Shown here: positions 33,043 through 45,664 of the stretch, one piece after another | How positions within the stretch are numbered: position 1 is the stretch's first letter | Layout: every line of letters begins with the position of its first letter | Assembly: GCA_021234155.1 (NCBI GenBank) | Contig: JAJEKV010000062.1 | Coordinates: 6,788,432 to 6,852,431, forward strand | Length of the DNA: 64,000 bases | From: Isoetes taiwanensis | Taxonomy: Eukaryota; Streptophyta; Lycopodiopsida; Isoetales; Isoetaceae | Reading direction: 5' to 3' | Notes under the pieces: model-generated | Told to the model about the DNA's origin: nothing | Seen by the model: the letters and a program-made list of their open reading frames with translations, nothing else | The model's database searches: none | Made by a program: the position numbers and the translations under genes

Positions 33043-35640
33043 AATGGCAAGCAATGGTGAAATTTTTGTTACTAATCATTCTTTTATTACTAAACGCTCT
33101 ATGCTTTTGTAATCATTGTTCCATGACGAGGACCGGAATTATTTTTTTCAAAAAAAGAACATGTACACATATGGCTATGGTGCCCGTGTAATGTTTTAAT
33201 CATTGTTCCATGACGAGGACCAGATATTTATAATTTCTCACATAGATTGCCCGTGAAAACGTTTTGCAAGAGAGTTTTTAATTTCAACCAGCTTTTGGTA
33301 TTTTTTCTTTCGGTTCTATCTGAAATGATTTCATTTGTTGCAAGAAGATATCCATTTTTATAATGAAGTGGCAAAGATTTAATTACATCAAAACATTCTA
33401 TAGATGGCATAGACAAAAAAAAAAAACTAAACCGATGAAGGGTGTCCATGCCATTACCGGGGCCCATGGCGTGTCACTAACAAACGGCATGTAATGCCAC
33501 TATGTTGGATCTTATATGCCGCATAGGGTGGTTAGAAGAGGTGAACAATTGACATCCCTTTCCAACACACTGCTGGGATATGTTGGTTGCATGTTAAATC
33601 CATGATTATGGATTTTGCAGAGCATGTTATTGATTTCATTATCAACCGCAACGTTGTCTTTGTATTATCATCTAATAACTGTGCAGCTTCTATCAATTGT
33701 GATTGAATCTATGGCAAGTAAGTTGCGACCTACAATGTTTGATGACCGCCTTGCCTTAGAAGCACCAAAGTATTTTGGATGAGACAAAGCAAGTAAGAAA
33801 ATTAGATGCTTACAGCCAGACATATGCATCTTTGAAATACAAAATTCACATTTTGTATTTGTGCAGAATAGAGGACACTTAACGAATTTATATATACCGA
33901 AGTTCATCATAATGTTTTTTTTTTTTTTGTTCATGTACAACAAAATATCTCTCTCACTAATACATGTTTAAAATGGAGCAACCAATAGTATGGAAGGAGG
34001 ATGTCCCCATTTTCTTGCTTTCTTTCCCATAATTTCAAAAAGCTTCAGACTAAACTTGGTAGGCAACTTAAGACTCTATCGTTATGCGTTTTCATCAGCC
34101 AATAAGTAAAATATATTGTTGCAAAAATAGCTCGACAAATTCTCTAAAAGGTACGTATATCGGGTTCAAGGCATGCTTATGCACTATGATGCATACATAA
34201 CAAAATAGAATGCAATAGGTCGCATGAAGTGTGAACCCAAAATCTGCATTGAATGTAAAATGACCGATGAACAATCACAAAGATGCAAGGATATTAATCT
34301 TGTTCACTCTTTTGGGATGCCTTCGTAGTAGTAGTAGTACATGCTTCTAGTAGTAGTAGTGGGATGCCTTGCATTTCTCCCAATAAAGGAACTTTTACAT
34401 GCATTTTTAAACTTTGAATATGTCCATTCGGACTTCCAATATCGTTCTGCCCTTGGAGGGTCATAAAAAATAAAGGCCCTAAAGCAACAAATTAAATACA
34501 GAACCATTGCAAGAAACGAATAGCAAGACGTAAAACTTTTTCAAAACTTACTATAGATTAATAAAAGATAATATGAACGTTCCATTCTTGCAGCGTGAAC
34601 TTGCATAGCATATTCACTGCAGTATAAGCCTTACAAATACGTTTAATGAAGTCTAATGACTTTTTGACAATGGAGAGGAGGAACATTTTGTAAAATTTGC
34701 TTTGCGATTGGCAGTCATGGGCCAGATATATTAAAACGTGCTTCAATCGAGCTTCCTCTCTTCTAGATAGATGTGCAACAGAACGTTTACTTATCCTGCA
34801 TTGCAGCATTATAAAATCCAAGTAAATGATACTCTAGGTGATGATAAATGTCATGAAAAAAAAAGATTTTCACTATCATATTGCTAACAAATGCCTGCTG
34901 CTTATAAATGCACCAAGAACATCAGATACTGTTTCCAAACCTGTATGGACAAAAGCATCAAAGTAAATAGATGCAATAGATTTAACAACATGAAGCACCA
35001 GAAAAGGTTCAATTATCAGTTTCGTAAACTTGAAGGCTTTTGATTGAAGAAAGCAATTGGGGTACATAGTTCTAATGACAAATCAGTATGTACATTAGCT
35101 ACTAATATAACATCATCAACATTCCAGCATATAAAACATCCCAAGCCCGCTCTAAGATACATTATAGAAAACTTTACAGCAATGGCATTTATTTTATCCG
35201 TAAAAAGCAATTCCCACCATTTTCATTTTCCAAATCTACCTGTTATGAATCATTCTAGGCTCTTCAAGTTTTGGCTCTCACAACTCCACCCCTGGCTGCT
35301 TCCAATCTTACGGACCCTAAATTTACATGAACAAAATTTAAAGAATAACACACATATCTGTACTAGCATAAACCCAAAATATGAATGATAGAACCATAAT
35401 GATTTGCTCCTTCTGAGTGCCCCTGAACGTTTGCATAAAATGTTCTCCATCTTAACTTGATAGAAAAGCAACAAAATAATAAGCCAAAAGAAAATACCAG
35501 AATTGAAGCAAATCGCTAATGTAGCCACCTGTATTCTAGAATGCCTTGTGCACAGAATAAAAATTAAAGATAAATGGGCTCAGATAATATAAATTTGGTG
35601 CACACAATGGGTGAAATTTTGCTGCTTCCCTTGCTTGCCG
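33043..35640. other. Non-coding part of the duplicated segment, copy 2
   Basis: Matches 10,095-12,600, with near identity from about 34,550 onward. No supported gene. Confidence 0.4.
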
Positions 35641-35683
35641 ATTTTCTCCTCTACTCGTCTGCTGAAGCACAATGAAACAACCT

Positions 35684-36591
35684 CTAAGTATGAGCGGGAC
35701 CAATGCAATTTCTCAAGAAATTTTGTAGAGCTGACCAATGAAAGTTGCTAAATAACAACATACCTCCTGATGCTTGATCTTCCTCTGCAGGTCCATACAA
35801 GCCTCTTCCATTAGTTGACGACTTGGCAAATGTTGCAGCCTTCAATTTAGGAAGAGAGAGAACCTTATTGATACCTTGAACAGACAAGTGCCCATCTAGA
35901 CATCCGTAAAAACATCATGGTCGTGTACAAGAGCTGCACTTTCACCTTCTCCAAAACCAAGCGGTTCCATCAGCTCCATGTGCCACAACCTTCTGATGCA
36001 ACTTTTAGGGTAGAATATTGAACCTTACCAGACCTTCTGACAGCATCGTGGAGACTTTCTTCAGTTTGGTACTCAGGAGGCGCTGAGTTGCTTTCATTTA
36101 CAAACCTTGCTAAATCCCAAGCAAGAGATGTTAGTTTGACTACAAGCTCTGCCATTCTGCTGTACATGAAATCTTGCACATCTTCCAAAAATATGAGGTC
36201 CAACCAAATCAACCTATTCTGCTGAAACCGTAGGATCAAACTCTGAAGCTCCTTCAGGAAATATTGCCTTAACAATGCGACCATTCTCATACAGTGTGCA
36301 AGCGTTTGGCGCAAAACCGGGAATAAGCAGACCATTGATTGTGAACTACAATATCCTTCTGATGATGCAGTCTGATGCTGCCACTACCAAACGCTTTACT
36401 TTTTAGTAGTTTTCCATGGGAAAAAGACGCATCTCATTAGAAGATAATGCTTTGAAACCCTTATTGCCCCAATCCGATGTCCTAACTCGGTCTTTCAAGA
36501 TGTGATTTTTCAAGAGCTTAATAGATTTTGCATTGCCTAGAGCTATTAGAAAGTCCTTGAACTTGGGATCTGCTTTTTTCAAGAAATGCAT
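35684..36591 (-). pseudogene. Unidentified minus-strand ORF cluster, copy 2
   Basis: Frames at 36,591-36,403, 36,335-35,970 and 35,887-35,684 repeat those of copy 1 almost residue for residue (for example 'LIWLDLIFLEDVQDFMYSRM' and 'GHLSVQGINKVLSLPKLKAA'). Differences are a few substitutions and small indels near 36,300-36,420 and 36,520. The identity of the product is unknown. Conservation between the copies reflects recent duplication and is not by itself evidence of selection. Confidence 0.35.
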
Positions 36592-36616
36592 TACTCCCGC
36601 TCTAGGAGCTTAATAT

Positions 36617-36759
36617 GTGTGACTTAACCAAGGCTTATGAAATGCTGGTATGCTGGCTTTGTGTGACTTAACCAAGGCTTATGAAATGCTGGTATGCTGG
36701 CTTTATCCCGAGGAACCAAGGCTTATGAAATGCTGGTATGCTGGCTTTATCCCGAGGAA
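36617..36759. repeat. 44-50-base minisatellite, three units, copy 2
   Basis: Same three units as 13,599-13,741, with no change in unit number. Confidence 0.9.
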
Positions 36760-39148
36760 GCATCATAACTGAGAAGCAAAAACATACCCTTATGGTTCAA
36801 AGCTTCCATCAGCAATTGGGGCACCAAGGAAAAGAAAAAGAAGAGCCACAGTCCACGAAGCTGTGCTGAGAAATTGAGGGGACTGCCCATGAGTATAGTA
36901 GACCTAGAGAAAAGCAATCAAACCATTAGAAAGGTTCAGTGGAAATGTTAAGAGGTGGTTCATGTAATATCCATTGCATTGATGCAGCGGATGACCAGAT
37001 ATACCACTGTTCTTTGGCGAGATATACGCATCCTGGATGGCTGTCCTATTCTATCCGCCAAAAGTTCAACTAGTATAAAAGTATAGATACCAGGTCTTCA
37101 TTCTTGCACACTAACTTGCCATTCTAGTGCCTCAAAATGGACATCTCATCTTGATGCAGTTAGAAATGGCTTCTTATGACAACATGAGATCCTAAACTTC
37201 AAATATAGAATGCAGTTTCGCAATTTTCTGTTGGGCAAGACATTTAAGGTTAAGGCGCCTCAAACATAAACTTTACATCTCACATATAAATCCTGAGCAT
37301 CATATTGTTCCCAGAAAGCTGTATATCTTCTATATCAATGTTAAAAAACAATATATTCTGTGATTTGGCATCACATTTGACTATAGCTCGTTTATCATAT
37401 TTATAGGATAGATGCGAAATAGAGCACTGCTCATCCTACCATCCAAGTCATTACAGTCAAGTTGTCAATCAGCAGCATTCAACATTCCTGCCTTTTGCCT
37501 CAATTATGGTGCAAAGATGTAAAAAATCTGGACTAATATTTATACTAGTAAAAATCATTTTCCAAGATGATGCCACTCTGATGCAATTATATTCACATTT
37601 GACAGCCCCTTTTTAGTCACTTACATCCACCATAGTGGTGAGACTAATTTTGAGGAAATTTAATCAAATGTAAAACATGTGAAAAGCTTAAATATCTTCT
37701 AAACCTGTGAACTAATTCATGGTCGTTGCCTTGCCCTTCTTGCTCAAAGAATAAAATGGCCTTGAAAGAATTAATCCTTGGATGCTTGTCATATTTGGGT
37801 ACAATCTTTCAAGATTTTTGTATCACGGCCAAATACCTTTTCAACCTTGCCCCATGGTTCCTATTAAAAGGCCTATACGCTGAAATTTGACAAAAGCACA
37901 ATAGTAACAGCTTTAAAAAAATAAACTAAGCTAAATAAGTGAAGAAAAGCTGAAATCGCTCAACTAACCTCTTCAGCTTTCCATTTAGACTATAACCTTC
38001 ACAAAGAAAACCCTAAGCTTCCCATTTTAACTGCTTTTGACTGAGAAGCCTAGTTCAAGCATGAGATTAAAAAACAGCTTGAATTGATTGAAGGGGGCCG
38101 CGCGAACGCGAGCCCCCACTGCCACAAATTATGACGTGCACTCTCCCCTTGGGGAGATGCTAGAACGATTCACGCCCTAGTGCAATGGCGCAAACCATCC
38201 TAGGCCATCGACCTTCTAGATCATCGATAGACCCCGCCCAGGTAAGTATGGTGCAGAGTGCCCTCTCTTTTATTTTATAATCTTCTCATGCCTTCTTCTG
38301 CAACTTATTCCTGTGGGATATCTATCCATTCTTCTGCAACTTATTCCTGAGATCCCTCCCCGAACAACTCATTGTTTCCCCTTCCTTCGTGAAGAATCGG
38401 AACCTGCCTCTCTCCACAAAACCTTCGTGCAAAAATTTTGGGCCTGCACATTGTCTTCTCTTAGAATGTACACATTGGTTTTCCTCCTATATTCCTTTTG
38501 CAATGATTCCTCTGAAGTTATCCTATGCTCGGCCTCTCAGGTTTGGATTGAATTGCTACTATTCCAGTGAAATGAAAGCCATTAGTTGAACTATAATAAT
38601 CACCAATAGCCAAGCGCAGTCCAAAGAGAATGAAGTATGACATCCGAAATGAGCATCTAGAAAGGTCTGGATTCCTTGCTTTAGAATTTAACAAATGCAT
38701 AAGATAGCAATGTACGAAACAATTGCATTGGTTTTAGTCTAATTCGACGCGCATTTATATTCCAAGATTCATATGTTTGTTTTCCTATATACTTTGGACA
38801 TTATTGTTTGTCCTTGTTGTGTACATTATATATATGTTCAATATTAGATGGACAAGGTGCCGTAGCACTATGGATTGCCCCAATGCCATGGGCAATGTTC
38901 TGCTTTTCAGCACAAGCTTTTGAAAAACGAACAAGTTTATGTTTTATATGTACCCTGCTTTAAGCATAGGATATTGAGAATTAATTGTGGTCTTTTTCTA
39001 ATATTGCACCGCCTCATATATTAAAGACAAAGCACCCATTATTTCTTTTGGCATCGATTCTTGCTAGCCATGCCTAAACATGATATAAATTGTTTCGGAT
39101 CCGTTTCTATGAGGGGTCAAGTAGTAGCACTTGGCCAATTTGTGGTGC

Positions 39149-39381
39149 TTAACCGAGATAGAGAATTTTCTACAAATGTATAGCATTCCCAAGTGTTACC
39201 GGGTGCTACATGACCCATTGATTAGCCGATTAATGCAAGGCCCAATTATCACCCGCTAATGAATATACGATCAACTTTAATGGTTATATAGAGTCTTATT
39301 ATCACCCTCCTTTTCCTTATACATCTTCACCATTGTCATTTAGTTAACTCTTTGCTCCTCCTACTTAGGCACTCAACTAGC
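39149..39381 (+). repeat. Direct repeat flanking the CACTA fragment, left (copy 2)
   Basis: Equivalent of 16,345-16,589; repeated at 39,716-39,960. Confidence 0.8.
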
Positions 39382-39670
39382 CACTACAAGAAAAAAAGGT
39401 ACCTATAGTGTCTAAAGTAACATCAATATTTTTGACACTAGCCAACCCTCACAAATCCCAATTATTGTCACAATCTTGACGCTTATATTTGTCGTGATCA
39501 TTTGTCACAAATACGCCACAATCGCTACGCTAGCTGTCAAGTTTGTGGCTTCAATTTCTGCCATAATATTGATGCAAAGTCAAATTCCAGCTACATCATA
39601 ATCTAGAAGATGTCAAACTTGTGACAATATCTTAACAACAATTGTGATAAATAAACAAAACCTATAGGTA
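39382..39670 (+). mobile_element. CACTA transposon fragment, copy 2
   Basis: Begins CACTACAAGAAAAAAAGG and ends with CCTATAGGTA, as in copy 1. The A-run is two bases longer. The outer right terminal repeat is missing here too, so the loss predates the duplication. Confidence 0.75.
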
Positions 39671-40936
39671 TAATGTTGCATCAACATTGTGGCAAGCTAG
39701 ATAGAGAATTTTCATTAACCGAGATAGGGAATTTTCTACAAATGTATAGCATTCCCAGTGTTCTCGTGTTACATGACCCATTTATTAGCCGATTGCTATG
39801 CAAGGCCCAATTATCATCGCTAATAAATATACAGGGTCCCAATATCAACTTTAATGGTTATATAGAGTCTTATTATCACCCACTCCTTTCCTTATACATC
39901 TTCACCATTGTCATTTAGTTAACTCTTTGCTCCTCCTCCTTAGGCACTCAACTAGCCTACATCTTCTTTGACAAGAATTCACACATAATTTTCGGGTATG
40001 TAATCCCATTGTGATGTTCTCGATTGCATACTCTGCGACCACCAGAAACTCCATAGGACTCTCTCTCCAATAGGTATGCCCACAAATGGGCCCTTTGTCC
40101 GACTCACAGACTTAGGATGGCCACGGGAAACAAAGGTGTCATCTCGCCCCTTCCTCTATAGGCTCCTACAAACAACGAAAAGCAATATACTATTAGCATC
40201 AAACATAACATAACAATAGCATGATGTGTTAAACATGAGGTGGCATGAGGTGGCACCCATCCAACCATCATCACATTGTTGAATAACAACATGCTAACTA
40301 ATATATAGGATAACAAGGCATAAATCAATCAACTCTCAAACTTATTTTTATTTATTGGTATAGAACAATGGCCGAGTTGACCAACTCCATTAGCCCCTCC
40401 TTTCAAATATATAGCAAGGCATTGGCCATATTAGGTTGAAGAGCATCGCTTGTTCAAGATACATCATGCTAATAACAAAGCGGCAGCAGAAAATGCTTGC
40501 TCGCTCAAAATAAATCTTGTTACTTAGACCCGCCAACGATGAATCACCTAGAAATTGTTGGACTTACACTCGCTTACATAATGGTAGATTATTGAGCCTA
40601 GCACGTTAAGAGATCCCTCCCTCCCCCTCAAGGAAACTCCATACACCAAGGGTCCACCTACCATCGCACAAGTCCTACCTTATACATCCTTGTCAAATCC
40701 CCGCTATTCTGAGCCAAGAAGTTCTTACGCACATGCCACATATAATTGGGAATTATTGGGTCTAAGCTAGAAGCATCGCCTACAATGGCTACCGTGTCTC
40801 TACCCCCAATACACAAGTGGTGCAACACAATGATCAACCATCATACAAGATCCATAACTTGAGAAATAACATCGACATAACTAATCCTAATCGCGATGCA
40901 AACTAACTTACAGTTAGAGTTCATTGATTAGGATTC
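39668..40936 (+). repeat. Left arm of a 9.1-kb inverted-repeat structure
   Basis: From GTATAATGTTGCATCAACAT (39,668) to TCATTGATTAGGATTC (40,936), this arm is the reverse complement of 47,563-48,796 with scattered differences. Its first 360 bases also belong to copy 2 of the 12-kb duplication. Confidence 0.85.
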
Positions 40937-40947
40937 CCACGACCATG

Positions 40948-42045
40948 CTTCGAACTTTTTTGGGTCCGCCTCTTTTGGGGTCCTTACTCTCCTCTCCCCG
41001 TGGAGGTGGCCTTGCAATGTCCTCGCTTTGTTTGACTTGGGAAGAGTCCCACTCACCGCCCAACCGGCCTAATGCTACCTCCTTGATCAAAACCTTGTCC
41101 TAAAAATTCAAAATTGGCCTTTATGCCGGTGATGACTTAGGAAGTCACCGGCATTAATTACTTAATTTATGAATGCCTTGCTACCAAAAGCGCTTCCGAC
41201 TTCTAATTGCCACATCGAGGGAGGGCAGATCCAAACTCCATTTCGTCAGGCCCTTGCTTTGCATTCCCAAGTGCAGCTTATTGGCCACATCCCAAGTGCA
41301 AAGACCAAAACTAGGCCCCCAAAACGCAAATCCTTCAAGAACCTCGACAACTCACGTGGTTTATGCTTCCGAGGCCCTATTTTTTTGTCGATTTGACCGA
41401 CCTTGCGCCCACGCCTTGAAGTTGGGAGGGGAAGGGGGGGAGGAAGGAGGGCGTGTTGATGTCGAGCACGGCCCTAAAACCCCCTCAAAGCAACTTGCCC
41501 CAAAAATCCTCTTCCAAAGGCCCCCGGCGATGACGGTCAACCTCCCTATCCGGAACCGTGATTTGACTCTTCCATTGGGCTCATAGTGTCAACATTGCCG
41601 GGGACCAAGATTCGTGGGCCGTAAGACCATCCTTTCTCCCGTTTTAAAGTAGCTCATGTCCAAAGACCTCATAGTCAATTGACATGAGAGGTGGATGCTG
41701 AATATTGCCATGTAGGTCGTACGCGTTTCTTTCTCATGCAATACTGACCGTGTAACTTGGTCCCTAAGGTAATTTTGCCATTCCGGATGAGGTGGCGAAG
41801 TCGAATCTCCGTTCTCCGTTCTAGGGTCTCCGCTATGCCCGAACGACAAAACACTTTGGTTTCTACACGGTTGCTCGCATAAGCTCCGCGGTTTGATAAG
41901 TTCTCCTGGACCAATCTTGGAATTTTTTGGACCTGCCCGAAATAGGGCCCCTGAACGGAGGATTCAATGGTCAGATAGGGGAACCGAGCTCCAGGAGGAT
42001 GATCATTAGCATACGGCCCCACGGGGAGCGCCGCTGAAAGGTCAC
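40948..42045 (+). repeat. 1.1-kb tandem unit 1 (LTR-like junction inside)
   Basis: Shares order and sequence with the next unit. Landmarks: CTTCGAACTTTTTTGGG start, AACTAGGCCCCCAAAACGC, a purine run GGGAGGGGAAGGGGGGGAGG (41,424-41,443) leading to TGTTGATG at 41,454, and GACCAATCTTGGAATTTT near the end. The purine run followed by TGTTGA looks like a polypurine tract/LTR junction on the plus strand. Confidence 0.7.
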
Positions 42046-43045
42046 CTCGAACTTTTTGGTGCCGCCGGGGTCCTTACTCCGCTTCCCGTGAGGCGCCTTG
42101 TAAGGTCCTGGCCTTGCTTGACTTGGTAAGGGTCCCAAACAAGTTGCCCAACAACGGCTGCCCAAACCGCTCTACCGCTAACTCCTTGATTGAAACCTTG
42201 TCCGAAATTCAAAAAAATTGGCCGGTATGTCGGGTGAAGACTTAGGAAGCTAGTCGGCAAAAAAATCGAATTTAATTTCATAGTAATGCATTAATTACGA
42301 ATTTATGAATGCCTTGCTATCGCAGTGCAACTCTCGAACTACATAGGAAGGAGGGCAGATCCAAACTCCATTCCATCATATCCGCTTGCTTCACCTTCCC
42401 AAGTGTAGCTTCTCGGCCACGTCCCAAGTGCAAAAGACCAAAACTAGGCCTCCAAAACGCAAATCCTTCAAGAACCCGACAACTCACAGGGTTTATGCTT
42501 CAAGGCCCTATTCTTGTTAGATTCAATTGGACCTTGGCGCCACAACTTGAAGTAGAGGAGGGGGAGGGGGGTGTTGACGCCTAAAAACCCCCAAAAGCAA
42601 AATTGCCCCAAAAGTCCTTTCTCAAAGGCCCCCGGGCGACGGGACGCAACTCCCCATATTCTAACCGTGATTTGGCTCTTCCATTGGGCTCGAGTGTCGA
42701 CACCGCCTGCGGACCAAGATTTTTGGCCGAAGACCACCCCTTCTCCCGTAGTTTAAAGTAGCTCATGTCCAAAGACCCTCGTAGTCAATTGACATGAGAG
42801 GTGGATGTTGAATATTGCCATGTAGGGCGTATACATTTCTTTCTCATGCAATACCAACCGTAACTTGGTCCCTAAGGTAATTTTGCCATTTCGGACGCAG
42901 GTGGTGAAGTCAATCTCCGCTTCTCCGCTCGGGGTTTTCGCCGTGTCCTAACGACAAAACACTTCGGCTTCTACACTGGCCGCCGCAGACGCCTCCGTGG
43001 TTTGCTAACATCTCCTGGACCAATCTTGGAATTTTTGGACCTATG
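42046..43045 (+). repeat. 1.1-kb tandem unit 2
   Basis: Second copy of the previous unit, about 1,118 bases further on at the purine-tract landmark. Here the purine run (42,554-42,571) is followed by TGTTGACGCC at 42,572. The ORFs over both units are not conserved in frame and I do not call genes. Confidence 0.7.
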
Positions 43046-43232
43046 GTGCATGTGCTTTCAAAGACGAACCCATTTTTGCAGATCCGTGGTGATGCCTTCT
43101 TTACTAACCACATGACCCAAAAAGAACACCTAAGTGACACAAAAGGTGCATTTCTCCGGATTGAGACCTATACCTGACTCATCACATTTTTGAAAAACTA
43201 GCTCTAACTTCTCCGTGTGGTCATCCATGGAG

Positions 43233-43657
43233 TCAGAGGGTCGAGAAATCACCTTGAAAGATTTGGAGAAAGAGTTGATCTTTCATGTAGTCTTGAAAGA
43301 CCGACAAAGATGATGCGCTGGAATGTTGATGGAGAGTTGGATAACCCAAAAGGAACCACCTTATAGGCAAGAGTGTCCCGGTGCGTGGTGAAAGTGGTTT
43401 TGAGTTGATCTTCTTGTTTGATGGAGATTTGATTGTACCCGGAAAAAAGCCATCCATGAAAAGAGTACATTTCGTGACCAAGAACCTCTTCCGTAACCCA
43501 GTCTCGGAAGGGTAGCGGAAGTGATCCCGCTCGCGGGCCCTCGATTTAATTTCCTATAGTCCACGCAAACACGGATTTTTCCATTATGCTTAAGAGCAAT
43601 GACAATGGGGCTCACCCACTCAATGTTTGACTTCTCAGAATCAAGCCAACGGCCCAA
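43233..43657 (-). pseudogene. Gypsy reverse transcriptase fragment
   Basis: Frame 43,657-43,361 opens with 'SNIEWVSPIVIALKHNGKIR' then 'VCVDYRKLN', the gypsy RT blocks 1-2. Frame 43,470-43,249 has 'FSGYNQISIKQEDQLKTTFT' then 'YKVVPFGLSNSPSTFQR', the region of the first catalytic block (the usual D-G-F-S-G-Y-N-Q) and the FGL-x-N-x-P-x-T-F block. The YxDD box is not visible downstream. Family pattern (VDYRKLN, DGFSGYNQ) fits plant Tat/Athila-type elements rather than the chromoviruses elsewhere in this window. Confidence 0.8.
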
Positions 43658-43995
43658 AAGCTTGTCAATTTCGCTTTGACACGGTCACCTATAGTTAAGG
43701 TTGAGCCGGCATCGCTGCTAGATTGGGCATGCATCGTGTTTTGGTGGGAATGGTCAGTTCCCCAACATCCACAACCACGTAAGAAGCTTCCACGCCGGAA
43801 AAATGATCAATGCATTGAATGCGATTACACCTTACCCCGTATGGGTCAAGGAGAGCCGCCACGGCCTGGCCCCGACAAGTGTCATATTACCCCACCTGAT
43901 CGCATACTCTCAAAGTTAGGAGGAGAGGAAGAAGGTGGTGCCCGAACTTGATAAATGTTTTGAGCCTCTTCGTAATCACCGCCGAAATCGAGGGT

Positions 43996-44418
43996 TCAAA
44001 GATGTTCAATGTAAATTAACTTGCCCGCTTCCAAATCCATTGTAGCATTGAGATGGCCATCGCTGATGACCAGCTTGATCCTGGCCCAATAGTGAATACT
44101 TTTAGCCCGGCAGAGAAAGGGTCGCCCAACCAAAGATTTCATAATCACCCGGATCTTCACCAAATTTCCAAACCCCAAATTCCAAGGGTTATTTGAGATC
44201 ACCAATATCGATGTGGAGAAGAGGGGTGACACCTTGAGGACGCGTGATATGGCCGTTAACCAACTTGATGTCATAGGGGGCACGATAGAGTTGCTTGATG
44301 CCCAATTGCTTCCAAAGCTTATCTTAATGAGATTGATAGCACTACCTCCATCAATTTGAACGTGATTCATTTGTTGATTGCCCACCATGGCATGCACCGC
44401 GGGTGTTGAAGTAGCCAC
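43996..44418 (-). pseudogene. Gypsy protease-region fragment
   Basis: A 140-codon frame with 'VQIDGGSAINLI' at residues 20-31, the place of the D-S/T-G active site of a retroelement aspartic protease, and 'VGRPFLCRAKSIHYWARIKL' downstream. Both features resemble the pre-RT region of plant gypsy elements, where a protease cleaves the polyprotein. The active-site residue after Asp is Gly rather than Ser/Thr. It ends 340 bases before the RT frame on the same strand. Confidence 0.55.
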
Positions 44419-45060
44419 CGCCTCCTACCGTAACAAAGGGAAGGGGCAACTATTCTTTGAGAGCGTGACAGAGTTTTAAAAATAGTGGCAAGGCTCAAGG
44501 GATCTTGATTTTGGCGAGCTCTTCTTGAAGTTCTGAGGGAACATGAGAAAATGGATCAGCAGGATCCAAAGGGGCAGGAGTCCGAGGCAAAGAAGCAGAA
44601 ACCTCCTTGAGAAGCTCCACCTCCGCGCAGCAATATTAGGATATGGCCGAGAGCGTGGGCTCTTGACGCAGGAAGGTATCTCCCCGACCATGCCGGAGCA
44701 CATGTGGTGGCATGAACGCTGGCAAGCCGCGGCGGCTTCAAAGCCAGCATGAGTTTGAGAATACTGCCTCACCTTTGGCATGACATGGGACATGAGTTTA
44801 TCCAGACCGCGCGCCGAAATGGATCTTTTTTATCTTCATGTGGGGAATCGTGGTCGACAAAGAAACGCAGTTGGGCGCGGTCGTGGAGGTATGATAGTCA
44901 AGGGGCGTGAAGCCCCGGTCCGGGCGAAAACCAAACCAACCCAATTTGACTCGGCCGTAATTCCAGGATTGAGAGCCCTGATAAATTTCTTTCTTGAGCT
45001 TGTTGATCCAGAGGAGTGGAGGACGACGCCGCTTGCCGAGGTCTCTTGATGAATTTGAGA
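44419..45060. other. Possible gag region of the gypsy fragment; unassigned
   Basis: Lies upstream of the protease region on the minus strand, where gag should be. Frames 45,120-44,836 and 44,793-44,476 (-) and 45,049-44,780 read on the plus strand have no recognisable capsid or zinc-knuckle motif. Confidence 0.2.
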
Positions 45061-45289
45061 ACAATTTACTTGTATAATGATCTCTACACCCTTGTCCAAA
45101 GAATGCACCTTCCGAATCAAACTTTAAGCAATGGTTTCACAAGTTAGCATAAACTTTGAAACTATAGAACTATTTGATCAATAAACCATAGGAATTATTA
45201 TTGAGAGTTACCGATTCTTGACAAACATCAGAGAAGTATTGACTGAAAATCATTCAACCATGGTTCGATCTTTAATTCAATCCATAGAC

Positions 45290-45631
45290 CCGAACCTTGC
45301 TCTAATTGCCCTCAGAATTCACTATATATATGTTTGTTACAAGTTTTCCTATATGTACAAAGTGGTTAGATCGTTTGCTTAGGCCCCGAGAATCTACCGA
45401 CCATGAGTTGGAACATTTTGAATGGTTTTGGCTCCATTTCGTAGCCTTAACCATCTCAAATAATTTTAGTAACAATATTATACCATGGTCCCATGGTTCC
45501 AAGTTTATATTTACACAAGTAACTAGGCCATCAAAATTTATCTTTAACCTAGTTAGTATGTTGGCTCCCATAGTTGTATATATACAACTTCACCTAGAAA
45601 TATATGATGAACAACTTCTTAAATCCCAACA
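45290..45631 (-). mobile_element. Copia 3' LTR, minus strand (far end unresolved)
   Basis: On the minus strand an LTR starts TGTTGGGATTTAAGAAGTTG at 45,631, directly after the purine run GAAGGAGGAGTG (45,643-45,632). TATA-like ATATATAG occurs near 45,325. The other end was not located; 45,290 is approximate. Confidence 0.6.
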
Positions 45632-45664
45632 CACTCCTCCTTCATCATATATTTCAGATCTTTT

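Larger units (their letters stand above)
27962..40030 (+). repeat. Copy 2 of the ~12-kb direct duplication
   Basis: Collinear with 5,000-17,240. It keeps more CTG/CAG trinucleotides than copy 1 at positions of disagreement over the first 6 kb. The right boundary is shared to GATTGCATAC; beyond it copy 2 continues into sequence also found inverted at 47,563-48,440. Confidence 0.9.
43046..44418 (-). mobile_element. Ty3/gypsy fragment (protease to RT), minus strand
   Basis: Reading down the minus strand: an aspartic-protease-like region (44,418-43,996), then RT blocks (43,657-43,233), then a degraded 'FLGHVVSKEGI'-type motif near 43,110. RNase H, integrase and LTRs of this element are not visible. 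The low-coordinate end joins the 1.1-kb tandem units, whose LTR-like junctions point the opposite way. Confidence 0.75.

Noticed and set aside
4999..40030. The 12-kb duplicated unit as a pair of giant LTRs
   Set aside because: It contains several unrelated element fragments, has no TG...CA ends, primer-binding site or polypurine tract at its edges, and is far longer than known LTRs.
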